Source: Solirubrobacteraceae bacterium | GTDB lineage: Bacteria; Actinomycetota; Thermoleophilia; Solirubrobacterales; Solirubrobacteraceae | Reading direction: 5' to 3' | Length of the DNA stretch: 27,840 bases | Assembly: GCA_024710825.1 (NCBI GenBank) | Contig: JANJUA010000293.1 | Span: 1 to 27,840, forward strand | Shown here: positions 1 through 11,115 of the stretch, one piece after another | Layout of the letters: each line of letters opens with the position of its first letter | Position numbering within the stretch: the first letter of the stretch is position 1 | Translations under genes and position numbers: made by a program | The notes under the pieces: generated by a model | Told to the model about the DNA's origin: nothing | The model's database searches: none | The model's input: the letters and a program-made list of their open reading frames with translations, nothing else

Positions 1-734
1 CCGCGACCGCGCCCGCGGCCGTCGCGGCCGTCGCGGCGATCGCGCCGGTCCCGATCCTGTTGGGGCGCCGGGGCGTCCATGTCGGTCAGGTCCATGCCGG
101 TGAAGCCCTCGGGCATGATCTCGCCCTTGTTGATCCAGCACTTCACGCCGATCCGTCCGAACGTGGTGCGGGCCTCGTAGAAGCCGTAGTCGATGTCCGC
201 GCGCAGGGTGTGCAGTGGCACGCGGCCGTCCGAGTACATCTCGGTGCGCGCCATCTCTGCGCCGCCGAGGCGACCCGAGACCTGGATCTTGCAGCCCTTG
301 GCGCCGGAGCGCATGGCGCTGGTGAGCGCGCGCTTCATCGCGCGCCGGAAGGCGACGCGGTTCTGAAGCTGCTCGCCCACCGACTGGGCGACGAGCTTGG
401 CGTCGAGCTCGGGGCGCTTGATCTCGAGGATGTTGACCTTGATGGACTTCTGCGTCATGCGATGCAGGTCCCTGCGCAACGCGTCGACCTCGGAGCCGGA
501 CTTGCCGATCACGATGCCGGGCCGAGCGGTGTTGATGTTCACCTCGACCTCGTTGGCGTCCTTGCGGATCGTGATGTCGCTCAGACCGGCGTGCGAGAGC
601 TTGCCGACGATGTGCCGGCGGATCGCGACGTCCTCGGCCAGGTAGTCGGCGAACTGGCGCTCGTTGAACCAGTTCGACTTCCAGTCGTGGATGTAGCCGA
701 CGCGCAGCGCCTCGGGATGAACCTTCTGTCCCAT
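1..734 (-). CDS. rpsC: 30S ribosomal protein S3 (uS3), 3' end missing
   Basis: Small-subunit protein at the mRNA entry channel of the 30S head. The start is the ATG at 734, giving [20 protein letters not shown]; 244 codons are visible before the left edge. The KH-domain GxxG loop is seen in [20 protein letters not shown], and the C-terminal S3 domain follows ([12 protein letters not shown], then [13 protein letters not shown] and NKGEIMPEG). After that the protein enters a low-complexity tail rich in Arg, Asp and Gly ([18 protein letters not shown]) that is still open at the edge. Such charged tails are common on actinobacterial S3. It starts 3 nt after the rplV stop codon, so the two are co-transcribed and probably translationally coupled. 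Identity is certain; only the C-terminus is unseen. Confidence 0.97.
   Translation of the reverse strand, partial: MGQKVHPEALRVGYIHDWKSNWFNERQFADYLAEDVAIRRHIVGKLSHAGLSDITIRKDANEVEVNINTARPGIVIGKSGSEVDALRRDLHRMTQKSIKVNILEIKRPELDAKLVAQSVGEQLQNRVAFRRAMKRALTSAMRSGAKGCKIQVSGRLGGAEMARTEMYSDGRVPLHTLRADIDYGFYEARTTFGRIGVKCWINKGEIMPEGFTGMDLTDMDAPAPQQDRDRRDRRDGRDGRGRGR
15..47 (-). repeat. degenerate 9-nt tandem repeat in the rpsC tail
   Basis: On the plus strand, units close to gtcgcggcc follow one another at 21-29, 30-38 and 39-47, with partial sequence before them. They encode the repeated Asp-Gly-Arg / Asp-Arg-Arg triplets of the S3 C-terminal tail. The repeat lies at the window edge, where short-read assemblies often break. 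Confidence 0.6.
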
Positions 735-737
735 TCG

Positions 738-1217
738 TTACTCCTTCGGCGTCAGCGTGATCGTGAGGTGGCTCGTGCGCTTGCGGATGCGCGTCGCGCG
801 GCCCATGGCGCGCGGCTGGAACCGCTTGAGGGTCGGACCCTCGTCCGCGTACGCGGCGGCGATCTTCAGATCGTCGCCGAGCAGCTCGTGGTTGTGCTCG
901 GCGTTGGCGACCGCCGAGCTCAGCAGCTTCGCCCAGTCCTTGGCCACCGCGCGCGGCGTGAAGGCGAGGATCGCCTGCGCCTCCGCGACCGACTTCCCGC
1001 GGATGTGGTCGCAGACCAGACGCGCCTTGCGCGCGGACGTCCGCACGTACTTGGCCTGGGCGCGCACGACCGGCGGAGCGGCCTCGGGCTTCGGCGCGGG
1101 CTTCGCCGCCTTCGCCTTGGGCGCGGGCTCCTCGACCGGGGTCTCCTCGGCGACGGGCTCCTCGACCACCGGGGTCTCCTCGACCTCGGTCTCCTCGGGC
1201 CTCTTGTCGTCGGCCAT
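738..1217 (-). CDS. rplV: 50S ribosomal protein L22 (uL22) with an acidic/Ala-Pro N-terminal extension
   Basis: L22 lines the peptide exit tunnel and binds several 23S rRNA domains. The conserved core starts near residue 52 ([23 protein letters not shown]) and ends with the basic tip [17 protein letters not shown]. In front of it is an unusual leader of about 50 residues: first acidic ([16 protein letters not shown] and repeats of [14 protein letters not shown]), then Lys/Ala/Pro ([17 protein letters not shown]). The total is 159 aa against roughly 110-120 for the plain family. The start is the ATG at 1217, which overlaps the rpsS stop (TGATG), a classic coupling arrangement. Opening the frame further upstream would overlap rpsS and is not credible. 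Confidence 0.95.
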   Translation of the reverse strand: MADDKRPEETEVEETPVVEEPVAEETPVEEPAPKAKAAKPAPKPEAAPPVVRAQAKYVRTSARKARLVCDHIRGKSVAEAQAILAFTPRAVAKDWAKLLSSAVANAEHNHELLGDDLKIAAAYADEGPTLKRFQPRAMGRATRIRKRTSHLTITLTPKE

Positions 1218-1489
1218 CAGCGGACCTTCCCCGAACCGGCGTGGCCGCGGTAGGTGCGGGTGGGCGCGAACTCGCCGAGCTTGTGCCCGACCATGGACTC
1301 CGAGACGAACACGGGCACGTGCTTGCGTCCGTCGTGGACCGCGATCGTGTGCCCGACCATCTCGGGGACGATCGTGGAGGTCCGCGACCAGGTCTTGACC
1401 ATCGTCTTGTCGCCGGAGCTGTTCATCGACTCGATGCGCGCCATGAGGCGCTCCTCGACGAACGGCCCCTTCTTGCTCGAACGGCTCAT
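1217..1489 (-). CDS. rpsS: 30S ribosomal protein S19 (uS19)
   Basis: S19 sits in the 30S head and contacts S13, the tRNAs and the central inter-subunit bridge. The 90-residue product has the family start [15 protein letters not shown], the central [22 protein letters not shown] and the conserved [20 protein letters not shown]. Length is normal. It begins directly after the rplB stop (the rplB TAA occupies 1492-1490) and its own stop overlaps the rplV start by one base, so it is an internal member of the S10 operon. Confidence 0.98.
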   Translation of the reverse strand: MSRSSKKGPFVEERLMARIESMNSSGDKTMVKTWSRTSTIVPEMVGHTIAVHDGRKHVPVFVSESMVGHKLGEFAPTRTYRGHAGSGKVR

Positions 1490-2332
1490 TTAGCGCTTGC
1501 CCTTCCCACGCCGCCGGCCACGCACGATCAGGCGGTCGGAGGCCTTGTTCTTCTTGCGGGTCCGGTACCCGAGCGTGGGCACGCCCCACGGGGTGACCGG
1601 GTGGCGGCCGGGCGTCGTGGAGCCCTCGCCGCCGCCGTGCGGATGGTCCACCGGGTTCATCGCCGTGCCACGGGTCTGCGGGCGGACGCCCATGTGACGC
1701 TTGCGGCCGGCCTTGCCGATGGTGACGTTCTGGTGATCGGCGTTGCCGATGGTCCCGACCGTCGCGCGGCATTCGTCGGGGACCATGCGCGTCTCGCCCG
1801 ACGGAAGGCGCAGGGTCGCCATCCCGCGCTCCTTGGCCATGAGCTGGATGCCGGCACCGGCGGAGCGGGCCAACTGGCCGCCGCGCCCCGGCTGGAGCTC
1901 GACGTTGTGCACCACGGTGCCGGTGGGGATTCGCGACAGCGCCAAGCAGTGCCCGACCGCGATGTCGGCGCCCTCGCCGGACATGACCGTCATTCCGACC
2001 TTCAGGCGGTTCGGCGCCAGGATGTAGCGCTTCTCGCCGTCGGCGTAGTGCAGCAGCGCGATGTACGCGGTGCGGTTCGGGTCGTACTCGATCGCGGCGA
2101 CCTTCGCCGGGACCGAGTCCTTGCGCCGCTTGAAGTCGATCTTGCGGTACAGCCGCTTGGCGCCGCCGCCGCGATGGCGCGACGTCTTGCGGCCGCGGCT
2201 GTTGCGTCCGCCGGACTTCTTCAGGCCCTCGACGAGCGACTTCTCCGGCTCGCTCCTCGTGATCTCCGCGAAGTCCGGGTACGTCGAGAAGCGGCGCCCC
2301 GGGCTCGTCGGCTTCGGCTTGCGAATGGCCAT
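1490..2332 (-). CDS. rplB: 50S ribosomal protein L2 (uL2)
   Basis: L2 is a primary 23S rRNA binding protein needed for subunit association and close to the peptidyl-transferase centre. The 280-aa product starts [20 protein letters not shown]. It contains the OB-like and SH3-like domains and the highly conserved loop [12 protein letters not shown], whose histidine is functionally important in E. coli L2. It ends with a very basic tail (GRRRGKGKR). It follows rplW by 4 nt and abuts rpsS. Length and motifs are standard. Confidence 0.98.
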   Translation of the reverse strand: MAIRKPKPTSPGRRFSTYPDFAEITRSEPEKSLVEGLKKSGGRNSRGRKTSRHRGGGAKRLYRKIDFKRRKDSVPAKVAAIEYDPNRTAYIALLHYADGEKRYILAPNRLKVGMTVMSGEGADIAVGHCLALSRIPTGTVVHNVELQPGRGGQLARSAGAGIQLMAKERGMATLRLPSGETRMVPDECRATVGTIGNADHQNVTIGKAGRKRHMGVRPQTRGTAMNPVDHPHGGGEGSTTPGRHPVTPWGVPTLGYRTRKKNKASDRLIVRGRRRGKGKR

Positions 2333-2336
2333 GGGG

Positions 2337-2639
2337 CTACTGCTCCTCCAGGTTCGCGAGGCCCTGGAAGATCGGGATCTCGTCGCCAGGGCGGACCTGC
2401 ACGATGGCCTTCTTCCAGGAGCGCGTGCGTCCGGCGGTGAACCCGCGGCGCTTCGGCTTGCTCTTGACGGACAGGGTGCGCACCTCGACGACCTTGACGT
2501 CGAAGAGCTCCTCGACGGCCTGGCGGATCTGCGTCTTGTGCGCGTCCGGGTGCACCCGGAACGTGTACTTGTCGACCGCGGCGAGCACGTAGCTCTTCTC
2601 GCTCACGATCGGGCGGATGACGATCTGGGCAGCGTTCAT
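2337..2639 (-). CDS. rplW: 50S ribosomal protein L23 (uL23)
   Basis: L23 sits at the tunnel exit and is the docking site for trigger factor and SRP. The 100-residue product has the family pattern [20 protein letters not shown], then [20 protein letters not shown] and the basic loop [18 protein letters not shown]. Its start overlaps the end of rplD by 4 nt (ATGA-type overlap), giving translational coupling. It belongs to the S10 gene order rpsJ-rplC-rplD-rplW-rplB. Confidence 0.97.
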   Translation of the reverse strand: MNAAQIVIRPIVSEKSYVLAAVDKYTFRVHPDAHKTQIRQAVEELFDVKVVEVRTLSVKSKPKRRGFTAGRTRSWKKAIVQVRPGDEIPIFQGLANLEEQ

Positions 2640-3250
2640 CGGGCGCGCTCCGTGAGCTGGTCGAGCGCGGCGCGCGAGGCGAGCACGGCCGAGGCGCCGA
2701 CGAGGTCGGCGACACCGACGGCCTGGGCCGGCAGCACGGACACCCGGTCGAGGTTGCGGAAGGACAGGGCGACGTTGGCCTCGTCGTCGGTGAGGACCAC
2801 CAGGACGCCCTTGGGCTGGCTCCAGTCGGCGAGGAGCTTCGCGGCCGCCTTGGTCGACGGCGCGTCCCCGTAGGGGGCCGGGTCGAACACCGCCAGCGAC
2901 TCGCGGCCGGCGTGCAGCGACAGCGCGCTGCGCAGCGCGGCCTTGCGCTCCTTGCGGTTGACCTTGAACGTGTAGCTGCGCGGCGACGGGCCGAAGACGG
3001 TGCCGCCGCCGGTCCAGATCGGCGAGCGGCTGGAGCCGGCGCGGGCGCGGCCCGTGCCCTTCTGGCGCCAGGGCTTGGCGCCGCCGCCGCGGACATCGCC
3101 GCGGGTCTTCGTCGCGTGCGTGCCCTGACGGCGTGCGTTGAGCTCGGCGCGGACCGACTCGTGGACGAGCGGGCCGTGGAACTCGACGCCGAAGGCGGCG
3201 TCGTCCAGCGAGACGGTGTCCTTGCCGCCGAGGACGGGAGCGCTAGGCAT
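2636..3250 (-). CDS. rplD: 50S ribosomal protein L4 (uL4)
   Basis: L4 reaches into the peptide exit tunnel and in E. coli also represses its own S10 operon. The 204-aa product shows the tunnel-loop signature [20 protein letters not shown] followed by [20 protein letters not shown], and the globular domain with [15 protein letters not shown]. It overlaps rplC by 8 nt and rplW by 4 nt. Whether L4 regulates this operon cannot be read from the gene itself, but the structured region before rpsJ (4195-4232) is where such control would act. Confidence 0.97.
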   Translation of the reverse strand: MPSAPVLGGKDTVSLDDAAFGVEFHGPLVHESVRAELNARRQGTHATKTRGDVRGGGAKPWRQKGTGRARAGSSRSPIWTGGGTVFGPSPRSYTFKVNRKERKAALRSALSLHAGRESLAVFDPAPYGDAPSTKAAAKLLADWSQPKGVLVVLTDDEANVALSFRNLDRVSVLPAQAVGVADLVGASAVLASRAALDQLTERAR

Positions 3251-3860
3251 CGGTGCGCACCTCCACCACGCCGTTGCGGGGGCCGGGGACGGCGCCGCGC
3301 ACCAGCAGCAGGTTCTCCGCGGGGCGGATGTCGACGATGGTCAGGCCCTTCTGGGTCACGCGCTTGTTGCCCATCTGGCCGGGGCCGCGGATGCCCTTGA
3401 ACACGCGCGCGGGCGTGGCCGAGGCGCCGATCGAGCCCGGAGCCCGCTTGTTGTGCGAGCCGTGGCTCTTGGGGCCGCTGGCGAAGTTGTGGCGCTTGAT
3501 GGTGCCCTGGAAGCCCTTGCCCTTGGAGGTGCCGGCGACCTTGACGGTCTGGCCGACCTCGAACGCCTCGACGGTGACGGTCTCGCCGACCTGCAGCTCG
3601 GCGGCCTCGTCGCGGAACTCCTTGACGTGGCGCAGCGGCGGGGCGTCCGCCTTCTTGAGGTGCCCGAGCTCCGCCCGGGTGAGGTGCTTCTCCTTGGTGG
3701 CGCCGAACGCGAGCTGGACGGCCTCGTAGCCGTCGCGGTCGAGCGTGCGGATCGCGGTGACCGGGCAGGGGCCGGCTTCGAGGACGGTCACGCGCTCGAC
3801 GTGGCCGTCTTCGGCGAACACCTGGGTCATTCCGAGCTTGCGGGCGAGGATCGCTGGCAT
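3243..3860 (-). CDS. rplC: 50S ribosomal protein L3 (uL3)
   Basis: L3 binds the 3' end of 23S rRNA and approaches the peptidyl-transferase centre. The 205-residue product starts MPAILARKLGMTQVFAEDG and has the long internal loop GPKSHGSHNKRAPGSIGASA with TPARVFKGIRGPGQMGNKRV. It starts 4 nt after the rpsJ stop and overlaps rplD by 8 nt. Length is typical of bacterial L3. Confidence 0.98.
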   Translation of the reverse strand: MPAILARKLGMTQVFAEDGHVERVTVLEAGPCPVTAIRTLDRDGYEAVQLAFGATKEKHLTRAELGHLKKADAPPLRHVKEFRDEAAELQVGETVTVEAFEVGQTVKVAGTSKGKGFQGTIKRHNFASGPKSHGSHNKRAPGSIGASATPARVFKGIRGPGQMGNKRVTQKGLTIVDIRPAENLLLVRGAVPGPRNGVVEVRTDA

Positions 3861-3864
3861 GGGA

Positions 3865-4188
3865 CTAGGCGAGACGGATCTCGATGTCGACGCCGGCCGG
3901 GAGCTGGTCCAGGCGCTGGAGGGAGTCGACCGTCTTCGGGGTGGGCTGGTGGATGTCGATGAGCCGCTTGTGCGTCCGGATCTCGAAGTGCTCCTGCGAG
4001 TCCTTGTCCTTGAAGGGCCCGCGCACGACGGCGTACACGTTCTTCTCGGTCGGCAGCGGGACGGGACCGGACACGGTCGCGCCGGTGCGCGTCGCCGTCT
4101 CGACGATCTCCTTGGCGGCCGTCTCGATGGCCGAGTGGTCGTAGGCCTTGAGCCGGATGCGGATCTTGTTCTGTGCTGCCGTTGCCAT
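3865..4188 (-). CDS. rpsJ: 30S ribosomal protein S10 (uS10)
   Basis: S10 is a 30S head protein and, as NusE, also an antitermination factor. The 107-aa product contains [40 protein letters not shown] and the C-terminal [20 protein letters not shown] motif. The ATG at 4188 is preceded by GAGAAG with a 6-nt gap to the start; this Shine-Dalgarno-like run is fully base-paired in a small hairpin (see 4195-4210). It is the first gene of the S10 part, 80 nt downstream of tuf. Confidence 0.97.
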   Translation of the reverse strand: MATAAQNKIRIRLKAYDHSAIETAAKEIVETATRTGATVSGPVPLPTEKNVYAVVRGPFKDKDSQEHFEIRTHKRLIDIHQPTPKTVDSLQRLDQLPAGVDIEIRLA

Positions 4189-4194
4189 TTGTGT

Positions 4195-4210
4195 CTTCTC
4201 TCGTGAGAAG
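4195..4210 (-). promoter_or_regulatory. hairpin sequestering the rpsJ ribosome-binding site
   Basis: Minus-strand reading gives CTTCTC ACGA GAGAAG, a perfect 6-bp stem with a 4-nt loop. Its 3' arm is the Shine-Dalgarno-like GAGAAG six nt before the rpsJ ATG. Its outer C (4210) is also the last base of the adjacent 10-bp GC stem at 4210-4232, so the two structures compete for one base pair. A role in translational control of rpsJ is inferred. Confidence 0.55.
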
Positions 4211-4232
4211 GGGGCGGTGGGTCACCGCCCCC
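4210..4232 (-). terminator. strong GC hairpin between tuf and rpsJ
   Basis: gggggcggtg (4210-4219) and caccgccccc (4223-4232) are exact reverse complements around a 3-nt loop. On the transcribed minus strand the stem is followed only by TTCTC, so the U-tract is weak. It could be a partial terminator or attenuator separating the str genes from the S10 genes, or an RNA processing site. The inverted repeat is certain; termination is inferred. Confidence 0.55.
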
Positions 4233-4268
4233 TCGCTCAGCGAATTCCTTTCTCGGTCGCCTCCGGAC

Positions 4269-5453
<1,185 letters not shown>

Positions 5454-5503
5454 TGTGCCTTTCTCCTCTTGAAAACTCGAACCGCTGGAAGGTACTGGAT
5501 TCG

Positions 5504-7606
<2,103 letters not shown>

Positions 7607-7649
7607 GAGAGAAGAGAGCTGTCTGTCGATGTGCAGCGGGACTCAGGGC

Positions 7650-7674
7650 AAAAAGAACGGGCCACGCGGGCCCG
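7650..7674 (-). terminator. terminator-like hairpin with U-tract ahead of fusA
   Basis: CGGGCC and GGCCCG (plus positions 7658-7663 and 7669-7674) form a 6-bp GC stem with a 5-nt loop. On the minus strand the stem is followed by TTCTTTTTG, the only convincing T-run in any intergenic region here. It would stop transcription arriving from rpsG or from a leader promoter. It ends 43 nt before the fusA ATG, which allows either a simple terminator or an attenuator. Confidence 0.6.
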
Positions 7675-7750
7675 CACACGACACCGTCCAGGTCGGCAGC
7701 GGCGTCGCTATCTGGTCGGAGTCGCCATTCGTGCGGGTGCGGGCACTGCG

Positions 7751-8251
7751 ATGAGCGCGCATGGCTCGGCAGCGACGGAGGACGATAGCAAACCGGTGGC
7801 CGCGCTCTCGGGCGTGACGGGCGGCTTGCTCGGTCTGCTCGCGCCGGCGGCCCTGGGCGCGGTCCTGCTCTGCGTCGCCGAGGCGACCACCGTGGTCGAG
7901 CTCCGAGTGGGCGACGTGGTCCGCGTGGCGGAGTCCGGCGCCGACCGGCACGGCTGGGCGCTGCTCGTGCTCGGCGTGGCGGCGCTGCCGCTCGCGTGGG
8001 GCGCCGCGGTGGGCCGCGCGCGCCCCGCCGCGGTCGCGCTGCTGGCGATCGGGGCGGTCGCGCTCGTGTTCGTCGCGGTCGGCGACCTGCCCGACACTCG
8101 CGCGACGGGCGAGCTCGGCATCCACTACGAGGATGCGCACGCCGCCGCGGGCCCGGGGCTGTGGCTGGAGCTGGCGGGCGGGCTTCTGCTCGTGGCCGCC
8201 GCCGTCGCCGCGCTCACGCTCCCCGCGCGGGCGCGGGTCCGCCGCCCGTGA
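7751..8251 (+). CDS. four-helix membrane protein, function unknown, antisense to the str operon
   Basis: A 166-residue product if the ATG at 7751 is used. It has four likely transmembrane segments: about residues 19-41 (GGLLGLLAPAALGAVLLCVA), two in the middle (GWALLVLGVAALPLAWGAA; AVALLAIGAVALVFVAVG) and one near the end (LWLELAGGLLLVAAAVAALT). The loop between the first pair carries VVELRVGDVVRVAES; the last loop holds IHYEDAHAAAGPG. I do not recognise a named family. Third codon positions are almost all G or C, which supports the plus strand as coding. There is no good Shine-Dalgarno before 7751; a GTG at 7796 is an alternative start. It lies divergent to fusA (144 nt apart) and convergent with rpsG, so it interrupts the str gene order. 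Confidence 0.75.
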   Translation: MSAHGSAATEDDSKPVAALSGVTGGLLGLLAPAALGAVLLCVAEATTVVELRVGDVVRVAESGADRHGWALLVLGVAALPLAWGAAVGRARPAAVALLAIGAVALVFVAVGDLPDTRATGELGIHYEDAHAAAGPGLWLELAGGLLLVAAAVAALTLPARARVRRP

Positions 8252-8259
8252 GACGACGA

Positions 8260-8279
8260 AGGCCCGCGCTGGCGGGCCT
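8260..8279. terminator. hairpin between the convergent membrane gene and rpsG
   Basis: aggcccgc (8260-8267) and gcgggcct (8272-8279) are exact reverse complements with a 4-nt loop, placed 8 nt after the plus-strand stop codon and about 30 nt after the rpsG stop. There is no T-run on either side. Its position between convergent genes suggests bidirectional termination. Confidence 0.5.
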
Positions 8280-8309
8280 CCGGAAGAGCTGCGGGACTGG
8301 CGCCGCCGA

Positions 8310-8780
8310 CTACCAGCGGTAGTGGGCGAAGGCCTTGTTGGCCTGCGCCATGCGGTAGATGTCGTCCTTGCGCTTGTAGGCGCCGCCCTGCTGGGACTGC
8401 GCGTCCATCAGCTCGTTGGCGAGCCGCTGCGCCATCGTCTTCTCGCGCCGCTGGCGGGCGAACTCGACGAGCCAGCGCACGGCGAGCGTGCGGGCGCGGC
8501 GCTGCGGCACCTCGACGGGCACCTGGTAGGTCGCGCCGCCGACGCGCCGAGAGCGAACCTCGAGCACCGGCGTGAGCGCCTTGATCGACGCCTCGAGCGC
8601 CTCGATGGGGTCCTTGCCCGTCCGCTCGCCGATGATGGCGAGCGCGTCGTAGACGATCCGCTCGGCGGTCGACTTCTTGCCGTCCAGCATCACCTTGTTG
8701 ATGACCTGCTGCACGAGGCGGGAGCGATGGACGGGGTCCGGCTCGATCGGCCGGAGCTGAGCTGCTGCGCGACGGGGCAT
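8310..8780 (-). CDS. rpsG: 30S ribosomal protein S7 (uS7)
   Basis: S7 nucleates assembly of the 30S head and contacts E-site tRNA. The 156-aa product shows [20 protein letters not shown], the [17 protein letters not shown] motif, [12 protein letters not shown] and the C-terminal [20 protein letters not shown] then AHYRW. It starts 3 nt after the rpsL stop, so rpsL-rpsG are one unit. Unlike most str operons, it is followed not by fusA but by a hairpin and an opposite-strand gene. Confidence 0.98.
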   Translation of the reverse strand: MPRRAAAQLRPIEPDPVHRSRLVQQVINKVMLDGKKSTAERIVYDALAIIGERTGKDPIEALEASIKALTPVLEVRSRRVGGATYQVPVEVPQRRARTLAVRWLVEFARQRREKTMAQRLANELMDAQSQQGGAYKRKDDIYRMAQANKAFAHYRW

Positions 8781-8783
8781 GGC

Positions 8784-9179
8784 CTACTTCTTCTTGACGC
8801 CGTACTGCGAACGGGCCTTCTTGCGGTCGCTGACGCCGGCGGCGTCGAGCGTTCCGCGCACGACCTTGTAGCGCACGCCCGGCAGATCCTTGACGCGGCC
8901 GCCGCGCACGAGCACGACGGAGTGCTCCTGCAGGTTGTGGCCCTCGCCCGGGATGTAGGCGGTGATCTCCATCGACCCGGTGATCCGGACACGCGCGACC
9001 TTGCGCAGCGCCGAGTTCGGCTTCTTGGGGGTCACGGTGTAGACGCGCGTGCAGACGCCGCGGCGCTGCGGCGCCGCAACCTTCTTCTTGCGCCCCTTGC
9101 CGGACTTGAGGCCGGGCGTGGCGAGCTTCTTGGGCTTGGCCTTCCGGCCCTTGCGGATCAGCTGCGAGGTCGTGGGCAT
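8784..9179 (-). CDS. rpsL: 30S ribosomal protein S12 (uS12)
   Basis: S12 is at the decoding centre and controls fidelity. The 131-residue product starts [20 protein letters not shown], contains [20 protein letters not shown] and ends the core with [20 protein letters not shown]. The lysines at the two classical streptomycin-resistance positions (PKKPNS and RVKDLP) are wild type. The start ATG at 9179 was chosen because the family begins MPT(I/T)xQLxRKGR; the longer upstream frame is a shadow of the opposite gene. There is no Shine-Dalgarno in the 10 nt before the ATG, and a -10-like TACCCT ends there, suggesting a leaderless or very short-leader mRNA. Confidence 0.98.
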   Translation of the reverse strand: MPTTSQLIRKGRKAKPKKLATPGLKSGKGRKKKVAAPQRRGVCTRVYTVTPKKPNSALRKVARVRITGSMEITAYIPGEGHNLQEHSVVLVRGGRVKDLPGVRYKVVRGTLDAAGVSDRKKARSQYGVKKK

Positions 9180-9189
9180 GCGACGGAGA

Positions 9190-9195
9190 AGGGTA
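9190..9195 (-). promoter_or_regulatory. candidate -10 box (TACCCT) giving a near-leaderless rpsL transcript
   Basis: On the minus strand TACCCT fits the actinobacterial TAnnnT pattern and lies 10 nt before the rpsL ATG, which places a transcript start about 3 nt before the ATG. No convincing -35 box is seen. The whole rpsL/SseB-like divergent gap is only 51 nt, so a promoter must lie here or inside the neighbouring gene. Confidence 0.4.
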
Positions 9196-9230
9196 GCAGC
9201 GACCGCCGTTTTCAGTAGAAGGATGTGGAC

Positions 9231-9935
9231 ATGACCGACTTCCAGCCGTCCAACGCCCTCGAGGCCACCCTGCTCGCGGCCTCCCGGGGCGAGGACGCCG
9301 AGCCCTTCCTGGAGCGTCTCGCATCCGACCCGCTGTTCGTCCCGGCCCAGGGGGACCCGACCGCGGACGGCGACCGCGAGCTCGAGCCGGGCGAGCAGGT
9401 CGCGCTGCCCGTCTTCGAGCACGAGGGCCGCCGGTTCGTGCCCGCGTTCACCTCGCTGGAGCAGCTCGAGCGCGGCGCGCCGAGGGCGGGCCGCTACCTG
9501 CGCGCGTCGGGGGCCGACCTCGCCTCGATCTGGCCCGCCGGCCACGACCTGGCGCTGAACCCCGGCGGCGACCTCGGCGTCGCGCTGCCCGAGGAGGACG
9601 TGCGGGCGCTGGACCCCGAGGGCGACCTGACGATCGGCGCCCCCACGGAGGAGCCCGAGGAGCTGTGGGAGCGGCTGCGCGCGTGGGCCGCCGGGGAGCC
9701 CGCGGTCCTCGTCGCCCACCGCGCCGTCGTCCTGCCCGCCGGGGAGCGCGACCCGCGGCTGGTGGTCGGCCTCGAGCTCGAGCGCGACGCCGACGCCGGC
9801 CGCGTGCTGCAGGCGGGCGCGGACGCGCTCGACCGCGTCGCCGCGTTCACGCTGGTCGACCCGCGCGCCGAGGACCCGCTCGGCGCCTGGATGCTCGAGC
9901 ACGCGCGGCCGCTCTACGTCCGCGCGCCCGCCTGA
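9231..9935 (+). CDS. SseB-like family protein
   Basis: A soluble 234-residue protein with no signal peptide or membrane segment. The layout matches the two-part SseB family: an N-terminal part ([20 protein letters not shown], then [10 protein letters not shown] and [20 protein letters not shown], a small mixed alpha/beta fold) and a C-terminal part around [20 protein letters not shown]. SseB was first described as enhancing serine sensitivity in E. coli; its biochemical role is unclear. The ATG at 9231 is chosen over the in-frame GTG at 9225 because AAGGA ends 7 nt before it. The gene is divergent from rpsL and converges on ald with 7 nt between the stop codons. Family call is by motif memory, not alignment. 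Confidence 0.75.
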   Translation: MTDFQPSNALEATLLAASRGEDAEPFLERLASDPLFVPAQGDPTADGDRELEPGEQVALPVFEHEGRRFVPAFTSLEQLERGAPRAGRYLRASGADLASIWPAGHDLALNPGGDLGVALPEEDVRALDPEGDLTIGAPTEEPEELWERLRAWAAGEPAVLVAHRAVVLPAGERDPRLVVGLELERDADAGRVLQAGADALDRVAAFTLVDPRAEDPLGAWMLEHARPLYVRAPA

Positions 9936-9942
9936 GTCGCGG

Positions 9943-11061
9943 CTACGCGGCCAGCGCCGCCTCCGGGGCGCACGCCTCCACGCCGACCGCCTCCGCGACC
10001 GGCGCGTAGGTCACGCGCCCACCGCAGACGTTCAGCCCCTCCTTGAACCCGGCGTCGTCGCGCAGCGCGGCGACGCCTCCGTCGGCCAGCTTGACCACGT
10101 AGGGCATCGTCGCGTTCGTCAGCGCGTAGGTCGACGTGACCGGCACCGCGCCCGGCATGTTCGCCACGCAGTAGTGGGTGACGCCGTCGACCTCGTAGGT
10201 CGGGTCGGAGTGCGTGGTGGGCCGCGACGTCTCGAAGCAGCCGCCCTGGTCGATCGACACGTCCACCATGACCGCGTTGCGCTTCATCATCGCGAGCTGC
10301 TCGCGGGTGACGACCCGCGGCGCCTTCGCCCCGTGGATGAGGACCGCCCCGACGATGAGGTCCATCTCGGGCAGCCGCTGCTCCAGCTCGACCGCGGAGG
10401 CGAAGCACGTCGAGCAGCGCCCGTTCAGCAGCACGTCGAGCTCGCGCAGGCGGTCGATCGAGCGGTCGTAGACGTAGACCTCGGCGCCCATCCCGATGGC
10501 GATCTCGGCGGCGTTCTGCCCCACGACGCCGCCGCCGATGATCATCACCTTGCCCGCCGCTACACCCGGCACCCCGCCGAGCAGCAGGCCACGACCACCG
10601 AGGGGCTTCTCGAGCATGAACGCGCCCGCCTGGGCGGCGATCTTGCCCGCCACCTCGCTCATCGGCGCCAGCAGCGGCAAGCGGCCGCGGAGGTCGGTGA
10701 CGGTCTCGTAGGCGATGCAGGTCGCCTTCGACGCCATGAGCCCCAGCGTGAGCTCCGCGTCCGCCGCGAGGTGCAGGTAGGTGAAGAGCACGTGCTCGGG
10801 GCGCAGCCGCGCGACCTCCTCCGGCTGAGGCTCCTTGACCTTGACGATCAGATCCGCCTCGGCGAAGACGGAGTCGACGTCGGCGACCACTACGGCGCCC
10901 TGCGCCTCGTAGTCGGCGTCGGCGATCTGGGAGCCCGCGCCCGCGCCGGCCTGGACGAGGACCCTGTGGCCGTGGTCGGTCAGCTCGCGGACGCCCGAGG
11001 GCGTGAGGGCGACCCGGTACTCGTCGGTCTTGATCTCTGTGGGGACACCGATTGTGGTCAT
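9943..11061 (-). CDS. ald: alanine dehydrogenase
   Basis: Catalyses NAD-dependent reversible deamination of L-alanine to pyruvate and ammonium in the cytoplasm. The 372-aa product begins [20 protein letters not shown], the family start. It has the catalytic lysine region LIVKVKEPQ, the catalytic histidine in FTYLHLAAD, a Rossmann glycine motif ([20 protein letters not shown]) and the active-site [10 protein letters not shown]. Length matches known enzymes of about 371 aa. ATGs at 11070 and 11073 are in frame; the one at 11061 fits homology best, although GGGAG at 11074-11078 sits slightly far from it. The divergent Lrp/AsnC gene next door is the probable regulator. In mycobacteria ald is likewise controlled by an adjacent Lrp-type regulator, AldR. 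Confidence 0.96.
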   Translation of the reverse strand: MTTIGVPTEIKTDEYRVALTPSGVRELTDHGHRVLVQAGAGAGSQIADADYEAQGAVVVADVDSVFAEADLIVKVKEPQPEEVARLRPEHVLFTYLHLAADAELTLGLMASKATCIAYETVTDLRGRLPLLAPMSEVAGKIAAQAGAFMLEKPLGGRGLLLGGVPGVAAGKVMIIGGGVVGQNAAEIAIGMGAEVYVYDRSIDRLRELDVLLNGRCSTCFASAVELEQRLPEMDLIVGAVLIHGAKAPRVVTREQLAMMKRNAVMVDVSIDQGGCFETSRPTTHSDPTYEVDGVTHYCVANMPGAVPVTSTYALTNATMPYVVKLADGGVAALRDDAGFKEGLNVCGGRVTYAPVAEAVGVEACAPEAALAA

Positions 11062-11115
11062 GACCGTCATCATCTCCCTGCACGCGCACGTTGTCATCAC
11101 CGGAGAAGAAGCCCC
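11062..11115. promoter_or_regulatory. divergent ald / Lrp-type regulator control region
   Basis: Only 54 nt separate the two starts, so both promoters and any Lrp operator must overlap here or reach into the genes. It holds the GGGAG ahead of ald and GGAGAAG (11102-11108) ahead of the regulator's GTG. I see no clean palindrome or -10/-35 pair. Confidence 0.5.

Noticed and set aside
7607..7618. The fusA pyrimidine tract is complementary over 8-9 nt to the rpsJ Shine-Dalgarno region (GAGAGAAGA)
   Set aside because: Short purine/pyrimidine complementarity is expected by chance, and the two sites are over 3 kb apart; nothing else supports an interaction.
7643..8140. Minus-strand open frames opposite the membrane-protein gene, which could have been str-operon genes between rpsG and fusA
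   Set aside because: Their composition is Arg/Ala/Ser-rich low complexity typical of shadows in GC-rich DNA, while the plus-strand frame has G/C third positions and clear hydrophobic helices.
8784..9179. Streptomycin-resistance substitutions in S12
   Set aside because: Both lysines at the classical positions are wild type (PKKPNS, RVKDLP).
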